A DNA stretch of 39,878 bases from Sulfuriferula multivorans (GCF_003851125.1 NZ_BGOW01000019.1:1-39878), one strand, 5' to 3'; positions 15,527 through 25,495 are shown, numbered from the stretch's first letter. A program made the numbers and translations. Notes: generated by a model from the sequence alone, not told the origin.

Positions 15527-17188
15527 TCAGTGTTTGCCTGAACGCCAAATTGAAAATATCACCCAGATGCTGTTTAAAAACGCCAGCAAAAAACCTACGA
15601 TACCCAGGAATCGCCAACCCGGGACAGTCATGACGATGGATGAGCCGATAATCAGGGCGGCGGTGAGGATGCCCATGGTGATGCGGCTGCTGGCACGATC
15701 GAGCTGGTGCCCAAACTGGTCAAGACGTTTCAGGTCGAGGTCAATACGCAGATGCCCGCGGCGTGCCTCGCGCAATAACTTTGCCATATCCCGCGGCAAG
15801 CCGGAGACAACCTCCAGGGCTTCTTTAAGATTTTTTCGGCCGCGTTTGATCAGTGCAGCGGGCTGGTAGCGCTCGGCGATGACCCCTCGCACGAAGGGAG
15901 TGAGATGATCCACCATATGAAAATGCGGATCAAGCTGCTGACCGAGTCCTTCCAGGGTAATCAATGCCTTGAATAGCAGCGTCAGGTCTGCAGGAAGCAC
16001 GAGACCATTCTCGCGGATGATAGCGGTGATGTCGGTAAGCAAGGGACCAATTTTTACATCCTTGAGTTGCAGGTTGTCATAGCTGAATACCAACTCCGAC
16101 ACATCGTAACCAAGCTTGGCCTCGTCCACTTCGCCATCACCGGTCCAATCCAGCAATACGGCCAGCATCCCCTCCTCATCCTTGCGCGCCATCGCGTCGA
16201 GCAAATTCACAATCTGGTTACGGCGGTATTCGGTGAGCCGCCCCACCATGCCAAAATCGATCATGCCGACACGATTGCCGGGCAAGTAGATAACATTTCC
16301 GGGATGCGGATCGGCATGAAAATAACCATGTACCAAAATCATTTTCAACACCGCATCGGCACCGCGCGTGGCCAGCACAGGCAAATCCATTCCCGCAGCA
16401 CGAACCTCAGCCAGATGCGTGCCATGGATTCCTATCAGCTCCTCCTGCACATTGAGAATTTCACTGGTGTAATCCCAGTATACCCTGGGGATATGTACGG
16501 TTTCATCACCTGTAAAATTGGTGCGAAAACGTTCGATATTGTGGGCTTCCATCAGCAGGTCAAGCTCGCGCCGCAATGAACGCCGGAACTGCGCCAGCAT
16601 CATCACCGGCTGGTAGCGGTGCGCGTCGGGTATCTCTTTTTCAGCCAGACGGGCGATGTGCTGCATGATGCGCAAATCGGCTTCGATCTTTTTTTCGATC
16701 CCGGGGCGACGGATCTTGAGGATGACCGGTGTGCCGTCCTGCAATTTTGCCCGATGCACTTGCGCCACTGAAGCAGCAGCAAAAGCGTCGATATCCAGTT
16801 CAAGAAAAATCTCGGTGGCAGGAAGACCGAGTGCCGTTTCCAGATGCGGTGCCAGTTCTGCGAATGGTACGGGAGGCACTTTCGATTGCAGCTTTTCGAA
16901 TTCCGCAATCCAGCTCGGCGGGAAGACATCGACACGCGTGGCAAACAACTGACCGAGTTTGACAAAGGTTGGACCCAGTTCTTCCATAGCCAACCGAATC
17001 CGCACTGCGGGTTCCAGCTGGCTGGTTTCAGACGTGCTTTGCCAATGAAGAATACGCCCGGCGCGTTCAAGTGCCGTGCCAATTCCAAGTGCGCGCACCA
17101 TATCTCCCCAGCCATAGCGGATCATGATGGTGGCGATTTCGTGCAATCTCGGCAAGTCGCGAACGACGCCGATAGTCTCCCAAAGCAT
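15527..17188 (-). CDS. ubiB: UbiB-type atypical kinase (ubiquinone biosynthesis)
   Basis: A 553-residue ABC1/ADCK/UbiB protein needed for ubiquinone synthesis in proteobacteria. Seen in order: the KxGQ motif KLGQ at 77-80, the Ala-rich loop AAASVAQVH at 137-145 in place of a glycine-rich loop, the ATP-binding Lys at 158 in ILKIRRP, HADPHPGN at 291-298 and DFG at 311-313. Two C-terminal hydrophobic helices (ILTAALIIGSSIVM and FLGIVGFLLAFLN) anchor it in the membrane, as usual for UbiB. It follows the DUF6781-like gene by 28 bases on the same strand. The other ubi genes are not nearby. Confidence 0.92.
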   Translation of the reverse strand: MLWETIGVVRDLPRLHEIATIMIRYGWGDMVRALGIGTALERAGRILHWQSTSETSQLEPAVRIRLAMEELGPTFVKLGQLFATRVDVFPPSWIAEFEKLQSKVPPVPFAELAPHLETALGLPATEIFLELDIDAFAAASVAQVHRAKLQDGTPVILKIRRPGIEKKIEADLRIMQHIARLAEKEIPDAHRYQPVMMLAQFRRSLRRELDLLMEAHNIERFRTNFTGDETVHIPRVYWDYTSEILNVQEELIGIHGTHLAEVRAAGMDLPVLATRGADAVLKMILVHGYFHADPHPGNVIYLPGNRVGMIDFGMVGRLTEYRRNQIVNLLDAMARKDEEGMLAVLLDWTGDGEVDEAKLGYDVSELVFSYDNLQLKDVKIGPLLTDITAIIRENGLVLPADLTLLFKALITLEGLGQQLDPHFHMVDHLTPFVRGVIAERYQPAALIKRGRKNLKEALEVVSGLPRDMAKLLREARRGHLRIDLDLKRLDQFGHQLDRASSRITMGILTAALIIGSSIVMTVPGWRFLGIVGFLLAFLNSIWVIFSIWRSGKH

Positions 17189-17216
17189 AATTATCGTTAT
17201 TGATCAGTTAAGTTGA

Positions 17217-17870
17217 TTACTTTACCTTGTTGCGCAACGCCTCACCTGCCCCCGTCAACAATCCACTGGCGACTAGAGCCATGCGACTGGCTATCTCGCG
17301 GGTGCCCAATTCGGCACTGACCTTACCAGAATGTATGGCAATCCGTACTCCGGTGGTCAGCTGAGTGAGCGCATCCCTCATCTGACCACCAGAGTCCGAC
17401 CCGCTTGTTTTGAGATGGCTAGCGACCCGGTTCGCTTCCATCACAAGCATCCCCGTACTGGTGCGGGCAGTCTGGCGGATGGCATCAATCAGTAAATGTT
17501 CCAGATCGCGCAAGGTTTGAAGCGATTGTTTCAACTCGTCTACGTGGGATTCCCTGCCACTGGTGAGCATTTCTTCAATCATCAGTTGTGTAGATTGGGC
17601 AAACTTGATCAAGGCTTGATCCATGCCACTCACCGCGGCACGCAGTGATTGCGCGATATCGCCGCCGCGTTCAGCCAACCCAAGATTAACACCGGCACTG
17701 ACTGACGCCAATACGGCCTTGATTTCGGCTACATTCAATGTTCTTTGTTCGATCGCCCGCACTGTAATGTCATGTATGCGTGCGCTGATATCCATTCCGT
17801 CTGCTCCCGCCTGCCGGGCCTCCTGCTTGATGGTTTCCAGAGTTTCCATAGGGATAGTGTGCTCATCCAT
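17217..17870 (-). CDS. helical DUF6781-like protein
   Basis: A 217-residue, mostly helical protein without a signal peptide. It starts MDEHTIPMETLETIKQEA and includes VNLGLAERGGDIAQSLRAAVSGMDQALIKFAQSTQLMIEEML and a C-terminal ELGTREIASRMALVASGLLTGAGEAL. The pattern resembles phasin-like coiled proteins and my recollection of DUF6781, so the family name is tentative. I chose the ATG at 17870 because AAGGAG lies six bases upstream (17877-17882). The ATG at 17900 would put that site inside the gene. It is upstream of ubiB in the same direction, which suggests a membrane- or quinone-related role only by position. Confidence 0.75.
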   Translation of the reverse strand: MDEHTIPMETLETIKQEARQAGADGMDISARIHDITVRAIEQRTLNVAEIKAVLASVSAGVNLGLAERGGDIAQSLRAAVSGMDQALIKFAQSTQLMIEEMLTSGRESHVDELKQSLQTLRDLEHLLIDAIRQTARTSTGMLVMEANRVASHLKTSGSDSGGQMRDALTQLTTGVRIAIHSGKVSAELGTREIASRMALVASGLLTGAGEALRNKVK

Positions 17871-17976
17871 GACGCGCTCCTTACGATGGTCTAAATACAA
17901 TTTGATATTAGCCGTTAATCAATCGGGTTGATTTTTTTCTTTACCTGGGTGGGAAAATTCATTAAATTTCATATCC

Positions 17977-18486
17977 ATGCGCATTATTTTCTTCATATTA
18001 GTCAGTTTATCGTTGTCCGCGTTCCATCCGGTATATGCGGATGACACTGACGGCGAGACAGTATCTGCACACACCGCCATAAGTGGCGAGCGCGCTGATT
18101 TGCTTTTCTATGCCGTGAGTCTGATAGGCACCGCTTACAAATACGGCGGAAATTCACCGCAAACCGGCATGGATTGCAGTGGTTTCGTGCGTTATGTATT
18201 CAGCAATGTGGCCGGCCTGCACTTACCTCGAAGTGCAGACGAAATCAGCAAGACGGGCGAAAGCATAGACGAGCAGGATTTGCGTCCAGGCGACCTGGTA
18301 TTTTTCCATACCATGAAGCGCGCGTTTTCGCATGTCGGCATTTATCTGGGCGAACATCGCTTCATCCATGCGCCAAGCAGTCGGACCGGCAGCATCATGA
18401 TTTCTGACATGAAAGAAGAATACTGGTCGCAACGCTTTGAAGGAGCGCGCCGCCTCCTCACTTTTCCACTGACAGGCCATCGCTGA
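17977..18486 (+). CDS. NlpC/P60 peptidoglycan endopeptidase
   Basis: A 169-residue secreted cysteine peptidase that cleaves peptide stems of peptidoglycan. The signal peptide MRIIFFILVSLSLSAFHPVYA is followed by an NlpC/P60 domain: GTAYKYGGNSP, catalytic Cys67 in MDCSGFVRYVF, LPRSADEI, GDLVFFHT, His119 in FSHVGIYLG and His131 in FIHAPS. The triad is complete. No substrate-binding SH3 or LysM domain is attached, so it is the minimal form. It is 18 bases ahead of the hybrid kinase gene and probably forms a unit with it; the promoter must lie in the 106-base gap shared with the divergent DUF6781-like gene. Confidence 0.92.
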   Translation: MRIIFFILVSLSLSAFHPVYADDTDGETVSAHTAISGERADLLFYAVSLIGTAYKYGGNSPQTGMDCSGFVRYVFSNVAGLHLPRSADEISKTGESIDEQDLRPGDLVFFHTMKRAFSHVGIYLGEHRFIHAPSSRTGSIMISDMKEEYWSQRFEGARRLLTFPLTGHR

Positions 18487-18504
18487 TTAATACTGCACGC
18501 GGTA

Positions 18505-21147
18505 ATGCATAAGCTCGCGTCCTACTTCACTCGTGTTAGCCAGACCTGGCGTAACCACGTGAACCTGCGCGGCATCAAGTACGGCCTGGGTCTGGGCTTC
18601 GCCCTGATATTGAGCCTGATGGTAGGGATTACCCTGCTCGGGTTGACTCAGATGGAGGCGATCAATAACCGCCTGGTGACAATCGTCACCGTCAACGACT
18701 ACAAAACCGAGCTTGCCAGCATCATGCGCGATGCGTTACTGGATCGCATCATCACCATGCATTCGCTTGTACTCGACTCCGCACCGTTTGAGCAGAATAA
18801 CGAACTCTACGATTTCCATAATTACGGCGCTCGTTTTTCCCAGGCCTTGCAGGCGATCTCCCTCGCCAAACTCAGCAACGAAGAAAAAGAGATTTTAGTG
18901 CACGTCCGCAAGTCGGCAGCCATCGCTCAACCCATTGTGATACACACAGTCGATCTGGCGCTGGATAAAAAAAATGGAACCGCACTAAAACTGCTACAGG
19001 ACGAGGCTATTCCCGCCCAAAAAGAGCTGGTGAATGAGTTAAAGGCCTTACTTAAACTGCAGCGTGACGCCAATGCAAATGCAGCGGTGGATGCCTCTGA
19101 CGCTTATAACGAAACCCGTTCGCAAATGATTGTCATGGGTAGCCTGGCGGGGCTGATTGGCGCTTTGATCGCTTTTGTCGCGGTACGCCGCACTACATTC
19201 CAAACCAGCGAACTTCAAAAGCAGAAGCTCAAGTATCAGACCCTGTTCGAAACCAACTCCGATGCCATTGTGATTATGGACGAGAAAGGCTTCACCGACT
19301 GTAATCCGGCCGCACTGAAAATGTTTGGCATTGATTCAGTACAGGATTTCATCGCGCGTCGCCCCTATCAATTAGGCGCGCCCATTCAGACGGATGGGCG
19401 CACCGCCGCACAATTCTCCAGCGATTGTGTAGCGCGCGCGCGTGCGGAAGGCTATTGTTTCCTGGAATGGCAGGGCCTGCGGGATGACGGTAGCGAATTT
19501 CCCGCGGAAATCGCATTGCATGCGATGACGCTGGATGACAAGCGTGTGATACAGGCCATCATGCGGGATATCACCGAACGAAAACTGGCCGAGAAAAACC
19601 TCAAGGAAGCGCACGATGCGGCAGTGGAAGCCGCACGCCTCAAAGCCGAGTTTGTTGCCAATGTCAGTCACGAAATCCGCACGCCGATGAACGGCGTTAT
19701 CGGAATGGCCAATCTCATGCTCAAAACCACTTTGAGTCCGCAACAGCGGGAATATGCTCAAGCCATATACAGCTCGGGAAAAAGCCTGCTGACGATCATC
19801 AACGACATTCTGGATTTCTCCAAAATCGACGCCGGTAAACTCAACCTCGAATCGATCGACTTCAATCTACACGAAACCGTCCTGGAAATAGCGAGCCTCT
19901 TCGTGAATAGAGCCGAAGAAATGGGACTGGGTTTTAATTGCAGCTTCAATCCGGATGTCCCCGAACAAGTGCGCGGTGACCCCAACAGGTTGCGCCAGAT
20001 ACTCTCCAATCTGGTGGACAATGCGCTTAAATTTACCCATGCTGGAGCTGTATATATTACAGTCGCCCTGGCACCTGACCATGTATCCGATTCAACTTGC
20101 TGGATCCTGTTTACGGTAGAAGACAGTGGTATCGGCATTTCAGCCGAAACACAGAGCCGCCTGTTCCACTCATTCTCCCAGGCAGATGGTTCTACCACGC
20201 GCAAATACGGTGGTACCGGCCTCGGACTGGCGATTTGCAAACAATTGGCGGAAATGATGGGTGGCCACATCAGCGTAGACAGCGTCTCAGGACGCGGCAG
20301 CTCATTTCACTTGACCCTGCCATTGATCCGTTCCGAATCTACAGCTTTAGCCACTCACGCGCCTTTACCATCCCCTCCAGACCACACCAAATTCATGGGA
20401 AAACGAATACTGGTGGCAGAGGACAATATCGTTAACCAGAAAGTCATACTGCACTTATTACGCCACCTGGGCGCGCAAGTGGACATCGCAGCGAATGGCC
20501 ACGAAGCAGTCGCACTTGCGCAAACCGGAGTCTATGACCTGACCCTGATGGATTGCCAGATGCCGGAAATGGACGGCTACCAGGCAACCTCACTTATTCG
20601 CAATAGTGTTCCCAATGCCGGACCCATCATTGCCATGACAGCCAATGCCATGCAGGGCGCGCGGGAACAATGCCTGGCAGCGGGGATGAATGATTACCTA
20701 AGCAAGCCGGTTCAGGAAGAAGATCTGGTCAATATGTTGTCACGCTGGCTTAAACATGCACCCATCCAGCAAGCCCGCGTTAGCCAGACTGAAACTGTCG
20801 AAAACAGCAACCCGATTGACATGCCGGCTCTGGAAAAAAATTGCCGACAGGACGCAGCCCTGGTCTCGGAACTGCTTAATCTGTATTGCTCCAGCACTGC
20901 GGCGCTACTCATTGAATTAGGTAGCGGGATACAGGCGCAATCAGTCACATGTGCTCGTGCCGCACACGAGATCAAGGGCGCATCCGCTTATATTGCGGCT
21001 ACCGAAGTGCAGCATCTGGCCGACATGATCGAACAGACCATCAAGGCAGAAAGTTGGGACGAAGCGGGTAATATGTTTGATGACCTGGAGGCGGCTTTTA
21101 TCAGAGTGCAACTATTTGTCGGCAACCGTGAAGCAGCAAATCAGTAA
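18505..21147 (+). CDS. hybrid sensor histidine kinase (sensor-PAS-HisKA-HATPase-REC-Hpt)
   Basis: An 880-residue membrane kinase. Two transmembrane helices (about 30-50 and 207-227) enclose a helical periplasmic sensor; a PAS domain spans about 240-360. The kinase core has phospho-His389 in VSHEIRTP, an N box with N506, and G boxes from DSGIG at 540 and GGTGLGLAI. The receiver domain (about 633-750) has D683 and K734, and the C-terminal Hpt domain has H821 in HEIKGAS. All phosphorelay residues are present, so a BarA/ArcB-like relay to a separate response regulator is expected. That regulator is not in the window. The sensor is homologous to that of the GGDEF-EAL protein at 10980. The last seven bases overlap the convergent DsrE-family gene. 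Confidence 0.95.
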   Translation: MHKLASYFTRVSQTWRNHVNLRGIKYGLGLGFALILSLMVGITLLGLTQMEAINNRLVTIVTVNDYKTELASIMRDALLDRIITMHSLVLDSAPFEQNNELYDFHNYGARFSQALQAISLAKLSNEEKEILVHVRKSAAIAQPIVIHTVDLALDKKNGTALKLLQDEAIPAQKELVNELKALLKLQRDANANAAVDASDAYNETRSQMIVMGSLAGLIGALIAFVAVRRTTFQTSELQKQKLKYQTLFETNSDAIVIMDEKGFTDCNPAALKMFGIDSVQDFIARRPYQLGAPIQTDGRTAAQFSSDCVARARAEGYCFLEWQGLRDDGSEFPAEIALHAMTLDDKRVIQAIMRDITERKLAEKNLKEAHDAAVEAARLKAEFVANVSHEIRTPMNGVIGMANLMLKTTLSPQQREYAQAIYSSGKSLLTIINDILDFSKIDAGKLNLESIDFNLHETVLEIASLFVNRAEEMGLGFNCSFNPDVPEQVRGDPNRLRQILSNLVDNALKFTHAGAVYITVALAPDHVSDSTCWILFTVEDSGIGISAETQSRLFHSFSQADGSTTRKYGGTGLGLAICKQLAEMMGGHISVDSVSGRGSSFHLTLPLIRSESTALATHAPLPSPPDHTKFMGKRILVAEDNIVNQKVILHLLRHLGAQVDIAANGHEAVALAQTGVYDLTLMDCQMPEMDGYQATSLIRNSVPNAGPIIAMTANAMQGAREQCLAAGMNDYLSKPVQEEDLVNMLSRWLKHAPIQQARVSQTETVENSNPIDMPALEKNCRQDAALVSELLNLYCSSTAALLIELGSGIQAQSVTCARAAHEIKGASAYIAATEVQHLADMIEQTIKAESWDEAGNMFDDLEAAFIRVQLFVGNREAANQ

Positions 21148-21518
21148 GCGATGGATTTCCAGTCATCATCCATTACCCGGCAGATGTATGCTGCGGCGCC
21201 AGCTATCCCAGTACATTCTGGAATCAATAATTCAGACGTAATGGCATAGGCCTCCAGCGCGCCACCGCAAGCAAAAAACTTCACTCCCAACTGCGCCGCA
21301 TCCTGCATGAAACCATATACTGATTTTGCCTTATTGTCGGAAGGATGGATTCCATCCGCAATGCCCCGCACCAGCAGCCGGGTAGCACTGCTGGCGAAAT
21401 ATATTTCGACCTCGGCATCCATTGCAGCCGCTGCGGCCGCCTGGAAAAAAGGGGTTCCGCATAAGTGCGGCTGGTCAGGACTGATGGTCAACAGCATCAT
21501 TACTAGCTTGTCGGACAC
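21141..21518 (-). CDS. DsrE/DsrF-like family protein
   Basis: A 125-residue protein of the DsrE/DsrF-like family, small Rossmann-like proteins that often carry sulfur or sit in sulfur-relay systems. Signature stretches are LLTISPDQ, MDAEVEIYFASSATRLL, GVKFFACGGALEAY and PECTGIAGAAAYICRVM. The cysteines in FFACGG and PECTG are where persulfide-carrying residues occur in related proteins. I chose the GTG at 21518 because GGAG lies eight bases upstream; the longer reading to 21569 adds a non-family leader. It is a single gene, convergent and overlapping the kinase end by seven bases. No dsr or tus partners are present, so a sulfur role is inference. Confidence 0.8.
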   Translation of the reverse strand: MSDKLVMMLLTISPDQPHLCGTPFFQAAAAAAMDAEVEIYFASSATRLLVRGIADGIHPSDNKAKSVYGFMQDAAQLGVKFFACGGALEAYAITSELLIPECTGIAGAAAYICRVMDDDWKSIAY

Positions 21519-21728
21519 AATTATTACTCCGGAAAGACAGGCGCAGAAGCTTACCTGCCTGTTCGTCACCCGTCAAAACCGCATTGACTCTCGCAAACGG
21601 CATTGGTTAGCATGAGAATACGGCAGAACTGGCAATATTCTTCAGCATGACAGCGTTGCAATGGGTATTCTCTCAACAGAACAGAAATCATTCACCCTGA
21701 AACAACTTACGGTTTATAAAAAGCAAAA

Positions 21729-22397
21729 ATGGGCGCCCACTTGAAACAATGGATAGAACGGCTAAACGCGCATCATCGACTGGCTATAGCCGGCCTGACA
21801 GGTATCGCCGTGTTTTTTATGCTTCCCATAGCATTGCTCGACACTCGCGCCATTGCCAGTTGGGACGCAGCTTCGGGGATATATCTGTCATTGGCATGGA
21901 CCACCATAGCCGGCGCCGATGCAGAAGCCACCCGCATCAGCACCCGCAACAGGCAAAGTAGCCTGACGATATTGCTCATCGTGCTGGGTGCGGCCTGCAT
22001 CAGTGTTGCCGCGCTCGCATTCATGTACAAAAGCGGCCACGGTTTGCCGGTATGGAAAAAAATGCTGCACGTCGCGCTTTCGTTTCTGGCGTTGGGATTT
22101 GCCTGGCTGCTGATACACACCCGTTTCGCCTTCCACTATGCACATCGCTACTACATTGGCGGCAGGGGCGCACGCGCTGCACATACCGGAGGACTGAATT
22201 TTCCCGGCGATCGTGACCCTGATTATCTCGATTTCGCTTATTTTTCCTTCGTCATCGGCATGACTTCACAAGTGTCCGACGTGGCCGTGACTTCGCGTGT
22301 CATGCGCCGAATCACGCTGGCACACGGTCTGCTTTCATTTGGCTTCAATGTTGCCGTGCTGGCATTGAGTGTGAATATTTTCGCCAGCCTGATTTGA
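21729..22397 (+). CDS. DUF1345 membrane protein
   Basis: A 222-residue integral membrane protein of the DUF1345 family with about five hydrophobic helices: IAGLTGIAVFFMLPIALL, LTILLIVLGAACISVAALAF, MLHVALSFLALGFAWLL, FAYFSFVIGMTSQVSDV and a final helix ending FASLI. The segment HTRFAFHYAHRYY and YLDFAYFSFVIGMTSQVSDVAVTSRVMRR is the family hallmark. The function is unknown. It stands alone, with 210 bases upstream to the DsrE-family gene and a convergent hairpin terminator of clpB downstream. Confidence 0.9.
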   Translation: MGAHLKQWIERLNAHHRLAIAGLTGIAVFFMLPIALLDTRAIASWDAASGIYLSLAWTTIAGADAEATRISTRNRQSSLTILLIVLGAACISVAALAFMYKSGHGLPVWKKMLHVALSFLALGFAWLLIHTRFAFHYAHRYYIGGRGARAAHTGGLNFPGDRDPDYLDFAYFSFVIGMTSQVSDVAVTSRVMRRITLAHGLLSFGFNVAVLALSVNIFASLI

Positions 22398-22503
22398 TGG
22401 ATTACGCGCGTTTGGCAATACCCTGTAATGGCTGATGGGAAACATTCAATAAGCGGAACTTCAGGCTGGCTGATTGCGCGTATCCACTATCAGAACCAAC
22501 TCG

Positions 22504-22541
22504 AAAACAGTCCCGCTCCGTCCGAGTCAACGAAGCGGGAC
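22504..22541 (-). terminator. intrinsic terminator of clpB
   Basis: GTCCCGCT at 22510-22517 pairs with AGCGGGAC at 22534-22541 (8 bp, 16-base loop with a possible inner CGT/ACG pairing). On the minus strand the stem is followed by TGTTTTC, a short U tract, so it suits clpB, whose stop is at 22561. It may also block read-through from DUF1345. Confidence 0.7.
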
Positions 22542-22560
22542 ATGCTTGCAGACGCGCCGG

Positions 22561-25137
22561 TCAAGCCTTTTCGAATACCATTTCCCCAGCGCGAAAATCC
22601 ACCCGGATAGTATCTTTCTCGGCAAAATGCCCGGACAGGATTTCCTTCGCCAGCGGATTTTCCAGTTGCGACTGAATCGCTCGTTTCAGAGGCCGCGCGC
22701 CGAATATCGGGTCGAAGCCGACCGCGGCCAATTCCGCCAGCGCCGCATCGGTGATCTCGAATCCCATGCCCATGGCTGCCAGGCGCTTCGCCAGATACTG
22801 CACCTGAATGCGTGCGATGGAGAGGATATGTGCCTCGCCCAAAGCGTGGAACACGACCACCTCGTCGATACGGTTGATGAATTCGGGGCGGAAATAAGTT
22901 TTAACCTCGCCCATCACCGCCAGTTTGATGACCTGATAATCGTCGCCCGACATCTGCTGGATCATCTGGCTGCCCAGGTTGGAAGTCATCACGATAACGG
23001 TGTTCTTGAAATCCACCGTGCGCCCCTGGCCGTCGGTTAGACGCCCGTCGTCCAGCACTTGCAGCAGTACGTTGAACACGTCCGGATGCGCCTTTTCCAC
23101 CTCGTCCAGCAGGATCACACTGTAGGGCTTGCGCCGCACTGCTTCGGTGAGCGTGCCACCTTCCTCATAGCCGACATACCCCGGCGGCGCGCCGATCAAC
23201 CGTGACACGCTATGTTTTTCCATGAACTCGCTCATGTCGATACGGATCATGTGATCTTCCGAATCGAACAGAAATCCCGCCAACGTCTTGCATAATTCGG
23301 TCTTGCCCACGCCGGTGGGTCCGAGGAACAGGAATGAACCATATGGCCGATTAGGGTCGGACAAACCGGAACGTGAACGGCGGATGGCGTCGGACACCAG
23401 GCGCACCGCTTCATCCTGACCCACCACGCGCTGGTGCAGTGCGTCTTCCATCTGCAGCAATTTATCGCGCTCGCCTGACAGCATTTTGGATACCGGAATA
23501 CCGGTCGCGCGCGACACGACCTCGGCGATTTCTTCGGTACCAACTTCACGACGCAAAAGCTTGAATTCGTGCTTTCCTTCGCCCGCCTCGGCTTGCTTAA
23601 GCTGTGCCTCGAGTTGGGGCAGCTTGCCATATTGAATCTCGGCGACTTTGTCGAGTTTGCCCTGGCGCTGCAGGTCTGCCATCTCTGTACGCAGCCGCTC
23701 AATTTCCTCTCTGACATGCTGCGCACCTGTCAACATGGCCTTCTCAGATTTCAGGATTTCCTCTAGATCATTGTATTCGCGCTGCAGACGCAGCAACTCA
23801 TCCTTAATCAGTTCCAGGCGCTTGATTGAGGCTTCATCTTTCTCTCGCTTGACTGCCTCATGCTCGATCTTGAGCTGAATCATGCGCCGCCCCATCCTGT
23901 CCATGACTTCCGGTGTGGAATCCATTTCCATTTTCACGCGCGAGGCTGCTTCATCAATCAGGTCAATTGCCTTATCCGGCAAAAAGCGATCGGTGATGTA
24001 GCGGTGCGATAATTCAGCCGCCGCGACGATGGCCGGGTCGGTAATCTCGACACCATGATGCACTTCGTATTTTTCCTTCAAGCCCCGCAAAATGGCAATG
24101 GTGTCCTCTACCGATGGCTCGTCTACCAGCACCTTCTGGAAACGCCGCTCCAGCGCGGCGTCTTTCTCGATGTATTTGCGGTATTCGTCCAACGTGGTCG
24201 CGCCGACGCAGTGCAATTCGCCGCGCGCCAGTGCCGGTTTCAGCATATTGCCCGCATCCATTGCGCCTTCTGCCTTGCCCGCACCCACCATGGTGTGCAA
24301 CTCGTCGATAAACAGGATGATGCGACCCTCGTCCTGGGCGACTTCCTTCAGTACCGATTTCAGGCGCTCCTCGAACTCGCCCCGGTACTTGGCGCCGGCC
24401 AGCAGCCCCGCCATATCCAGCACCAGCACGCGCTTGCCTTTCAGCGTCTCCGGCACCTCACCATTCACAATGCGCTGCGCCAGACCTTCCACGATGGCAG
24501 TCTTGCCCACACCCGGCTCGCCGATCAGCACCGGGTTGTTCTTGGTTCGGCGCTGCAGCACCTGGATGGCGCGGCGAATCTCGTCGTCGCGGCCAATCAC
24601 CGGGTCGAGCTTACCCAGACGCGCGCGTTCAGTGAGGTCCAACGTGTATTTGTTGAGTGCTTCGCGCTGGCCTTCCGCATCGGCGCTAGCCACGTTCTCG
24701 CCGCCGCGTACCTGGCTGATCGCCGCATCCAGCGCCTGACGCGCGACGCCATGCTGCTTGAGCTGCCGCCCCACTTCACCCTTGTCGTCGCAGGCAGCCA
24801 GCAGGAACAGCTCGCTGGCGATAAACTGGTCGCCACGCTTTTGTGCTTCCTTGTCGGTGAGATTGAACAAATTGTTGAGATCGCGCGAGATTTGCACCTC
24901 GCCGCCGTGCCCTTCTACCTTGGGCAGCCGCCCGATGGCCTCCTGCAAAGCCGCACGCAGCGCGCGCACGTTGCCGCCGGCGCGTGCCAGCAACGACGTG
25001 CTGCCGCCCTCGGTCTGATCGATCAAAGCCGCCAGCAGATGCAGCGGCTCGATGAACTGGTTATCCTGACCTACAGCCATACTCTGGGCATCGGAAAGCG
25101 CTTGCTGGAACTGCGTGGTCAATTTATCAAAACGCAT
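22561..25137 (-). CDS. clpB: ClpB disaggregase
   Basis: An 858-residue Hsp100 disaggregase that, with DnaK, extracts proteins from aggregates. The N-domain ([26 protein letters not shown]) is followed by AAA-1 with Walker A GEPGVGKT and Walker B ILFIDELH, the long coiled-coil M domain ([20 protein letters not shown] and [20 protein letters not shown]), and AAA-2 with Walker A GPTGVGKT, the [14 protein letters not shown] pore region and sensor segments. The length matches E. coli ClpB (857). I chose the ATG at 25137, with AAGGAAAA about eight bases upstream; an ATG at 25170 would start before the ribosome site. A sigma-32 promoter lies at 25172-25199. Confidence 0.97.
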   Translation of the reverse strand: MRFDKLTTQFQQALSDAQSMAVGQDNQFIEPLHLLAALIDQTEGGSTSLLARAGGNVRALRAALQEAIGRLPKVEGHGGEVQISRDLNNLFNLTDKEAQKRGDQFIASELFLLAACDDKGEVGRQLKQHGVARQALDAAISQVRGGENVASADAEGQREALNKYTLDLTERARLGKLDPVIGRDDEIRRAIQVLQRRTKNNPVLIGEPGVGKTAIVEGLAQRIVNGEVPETLKGKRVLVLDMAGLLAGAKYRGEFEERLKSVLKEVAQDEGRIILFIDELHTMVGAGKAEGAMDAGNMLKPALARGELHCVGATTLDEYRKYIEKDAALERRFQKVLVDEPSVEDTIAILRGLKEKYEVHHGVEITDPAIVAAAELSHRYITDRFLPDKAIDLIDEAASRVKMEMDSTPEVMDRMGRRMIQLKIEHEAVKREKDEASIKRLELIKDELLRLQREYNDLEEILKSEKAMLTGAQHVREEIERLRTEMADLQRQGKLDKVAEIQYGKLPQLEAQLKQAEAGEGKHEFKLLRREVGTEEIAEVVSRATGIPVSKMLSGERDKLLQMEDALHQRVVGQDEAVRLVSDAIRRSRSGLSDPNRPYGSFLFLGPTGVGKTELCKTLAGFLFDSEDHMIRIDMSEFMEKHSVSRLIGAPPGYVGYEEGGTLTEAVRRKPYSVILLDEVEKAHPDVFNVLLQVLDDGRLTDGQGRTVDFKNTVIVMTSNLGSQMIQQMSGDDYQVIKLAVMGEVKTYFRPEFINRIDEVVVFHALGEAHILSIARIQVQYLAKRLAAMGMGFEITDAALAELAAVGFDPIFGARPLKRAIQSQLENPLAKEILSGHFAEKDTIRVDFRAGEMVFEKA

Positions 25138-25171
25138 GGCTTGTTTTCCTTGATTATTTGGACTATCCATA

Positions 25172-25199
25172 AGATGGAGAGACTGTTCGTAATTTCAAC
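25172..25199 (-). promoter_or_regulatory. sigma-32 (RpoH) heat-shock promoter of clpB
   Basis: On the minus strand GTTGAAA (25193-25199), a 13-base spacer and CTCCATCT (25172-25179) closely match the RpoH consensus CTTGAAA-N(11-15)-CCCCATNT. Transcription would start near 25165, giving a 5-prime leader of roughly 28 bases before the clpB ATG, with the AAGGAAAA ribosome site inside it. Confidence 0.8.
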
Positions 25200-25228
25200 C
25201 AGCCGATGTCGCCAGGAGGAGAATAATC

Positions 25229-25495
25229 ATGATAAATGATGCATCTACCCAAACCCGCAGCCACCTGGAAAACCAATTTCCACACATCGCCCAGAAATTA
25301 TCCGAGAAATGGGGCACACCCGATGTAGAGCCCTACCTCGCTAACCTCATGGTAGACCATCGCGGCTCACGCCAAGGGTTTCCTTCCGATGTGGCGGAGG
25401 AATTAATGCTGCTCGATACGATTCTATGGGAGCTATCGGATACGCGAAAACGCTTTCTATCCACACCGGATGATTCAAGTTTTTCTTTTGGCTGA
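25229..25495 (+). CDS. uncharacterised 88-residue protein divergent from clpB
   Basis: I do not recognise a named family. The protein is soluble and probably helical, with a central LENQFPHIAQKLSEKWGTP and a C-terminal DVAEELMLLDTILWELSDTRKRFL. It has no signal peptide and no cysteine. The ATG is preceded by AGGAGGAG with seven bases of spacing, an excellent ribosome site, which makes it a real gene. Only 91 bases separate its start from that of clpB, so its promoter must lie next to or within the clpB heat-shock promoter region. A stress-related role would be inference from this alone. Confidence 0.75.
   Translation: MINDASTQTRSHLENQFPHIAQKLSEKWGTPDVEPYLANLMVDHRGSRQGFPSDVAEELMLLDTILWELSDTRKRFLSTPDDSSFSFG

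Noticed and set aside
24055-25239. A 394-codon open frame antisense to clpB
   Set aside because: Shadow of clpB codon use: the protein is rich in His, Gln and Arg without a domain, and it would cross the clpB promoter.
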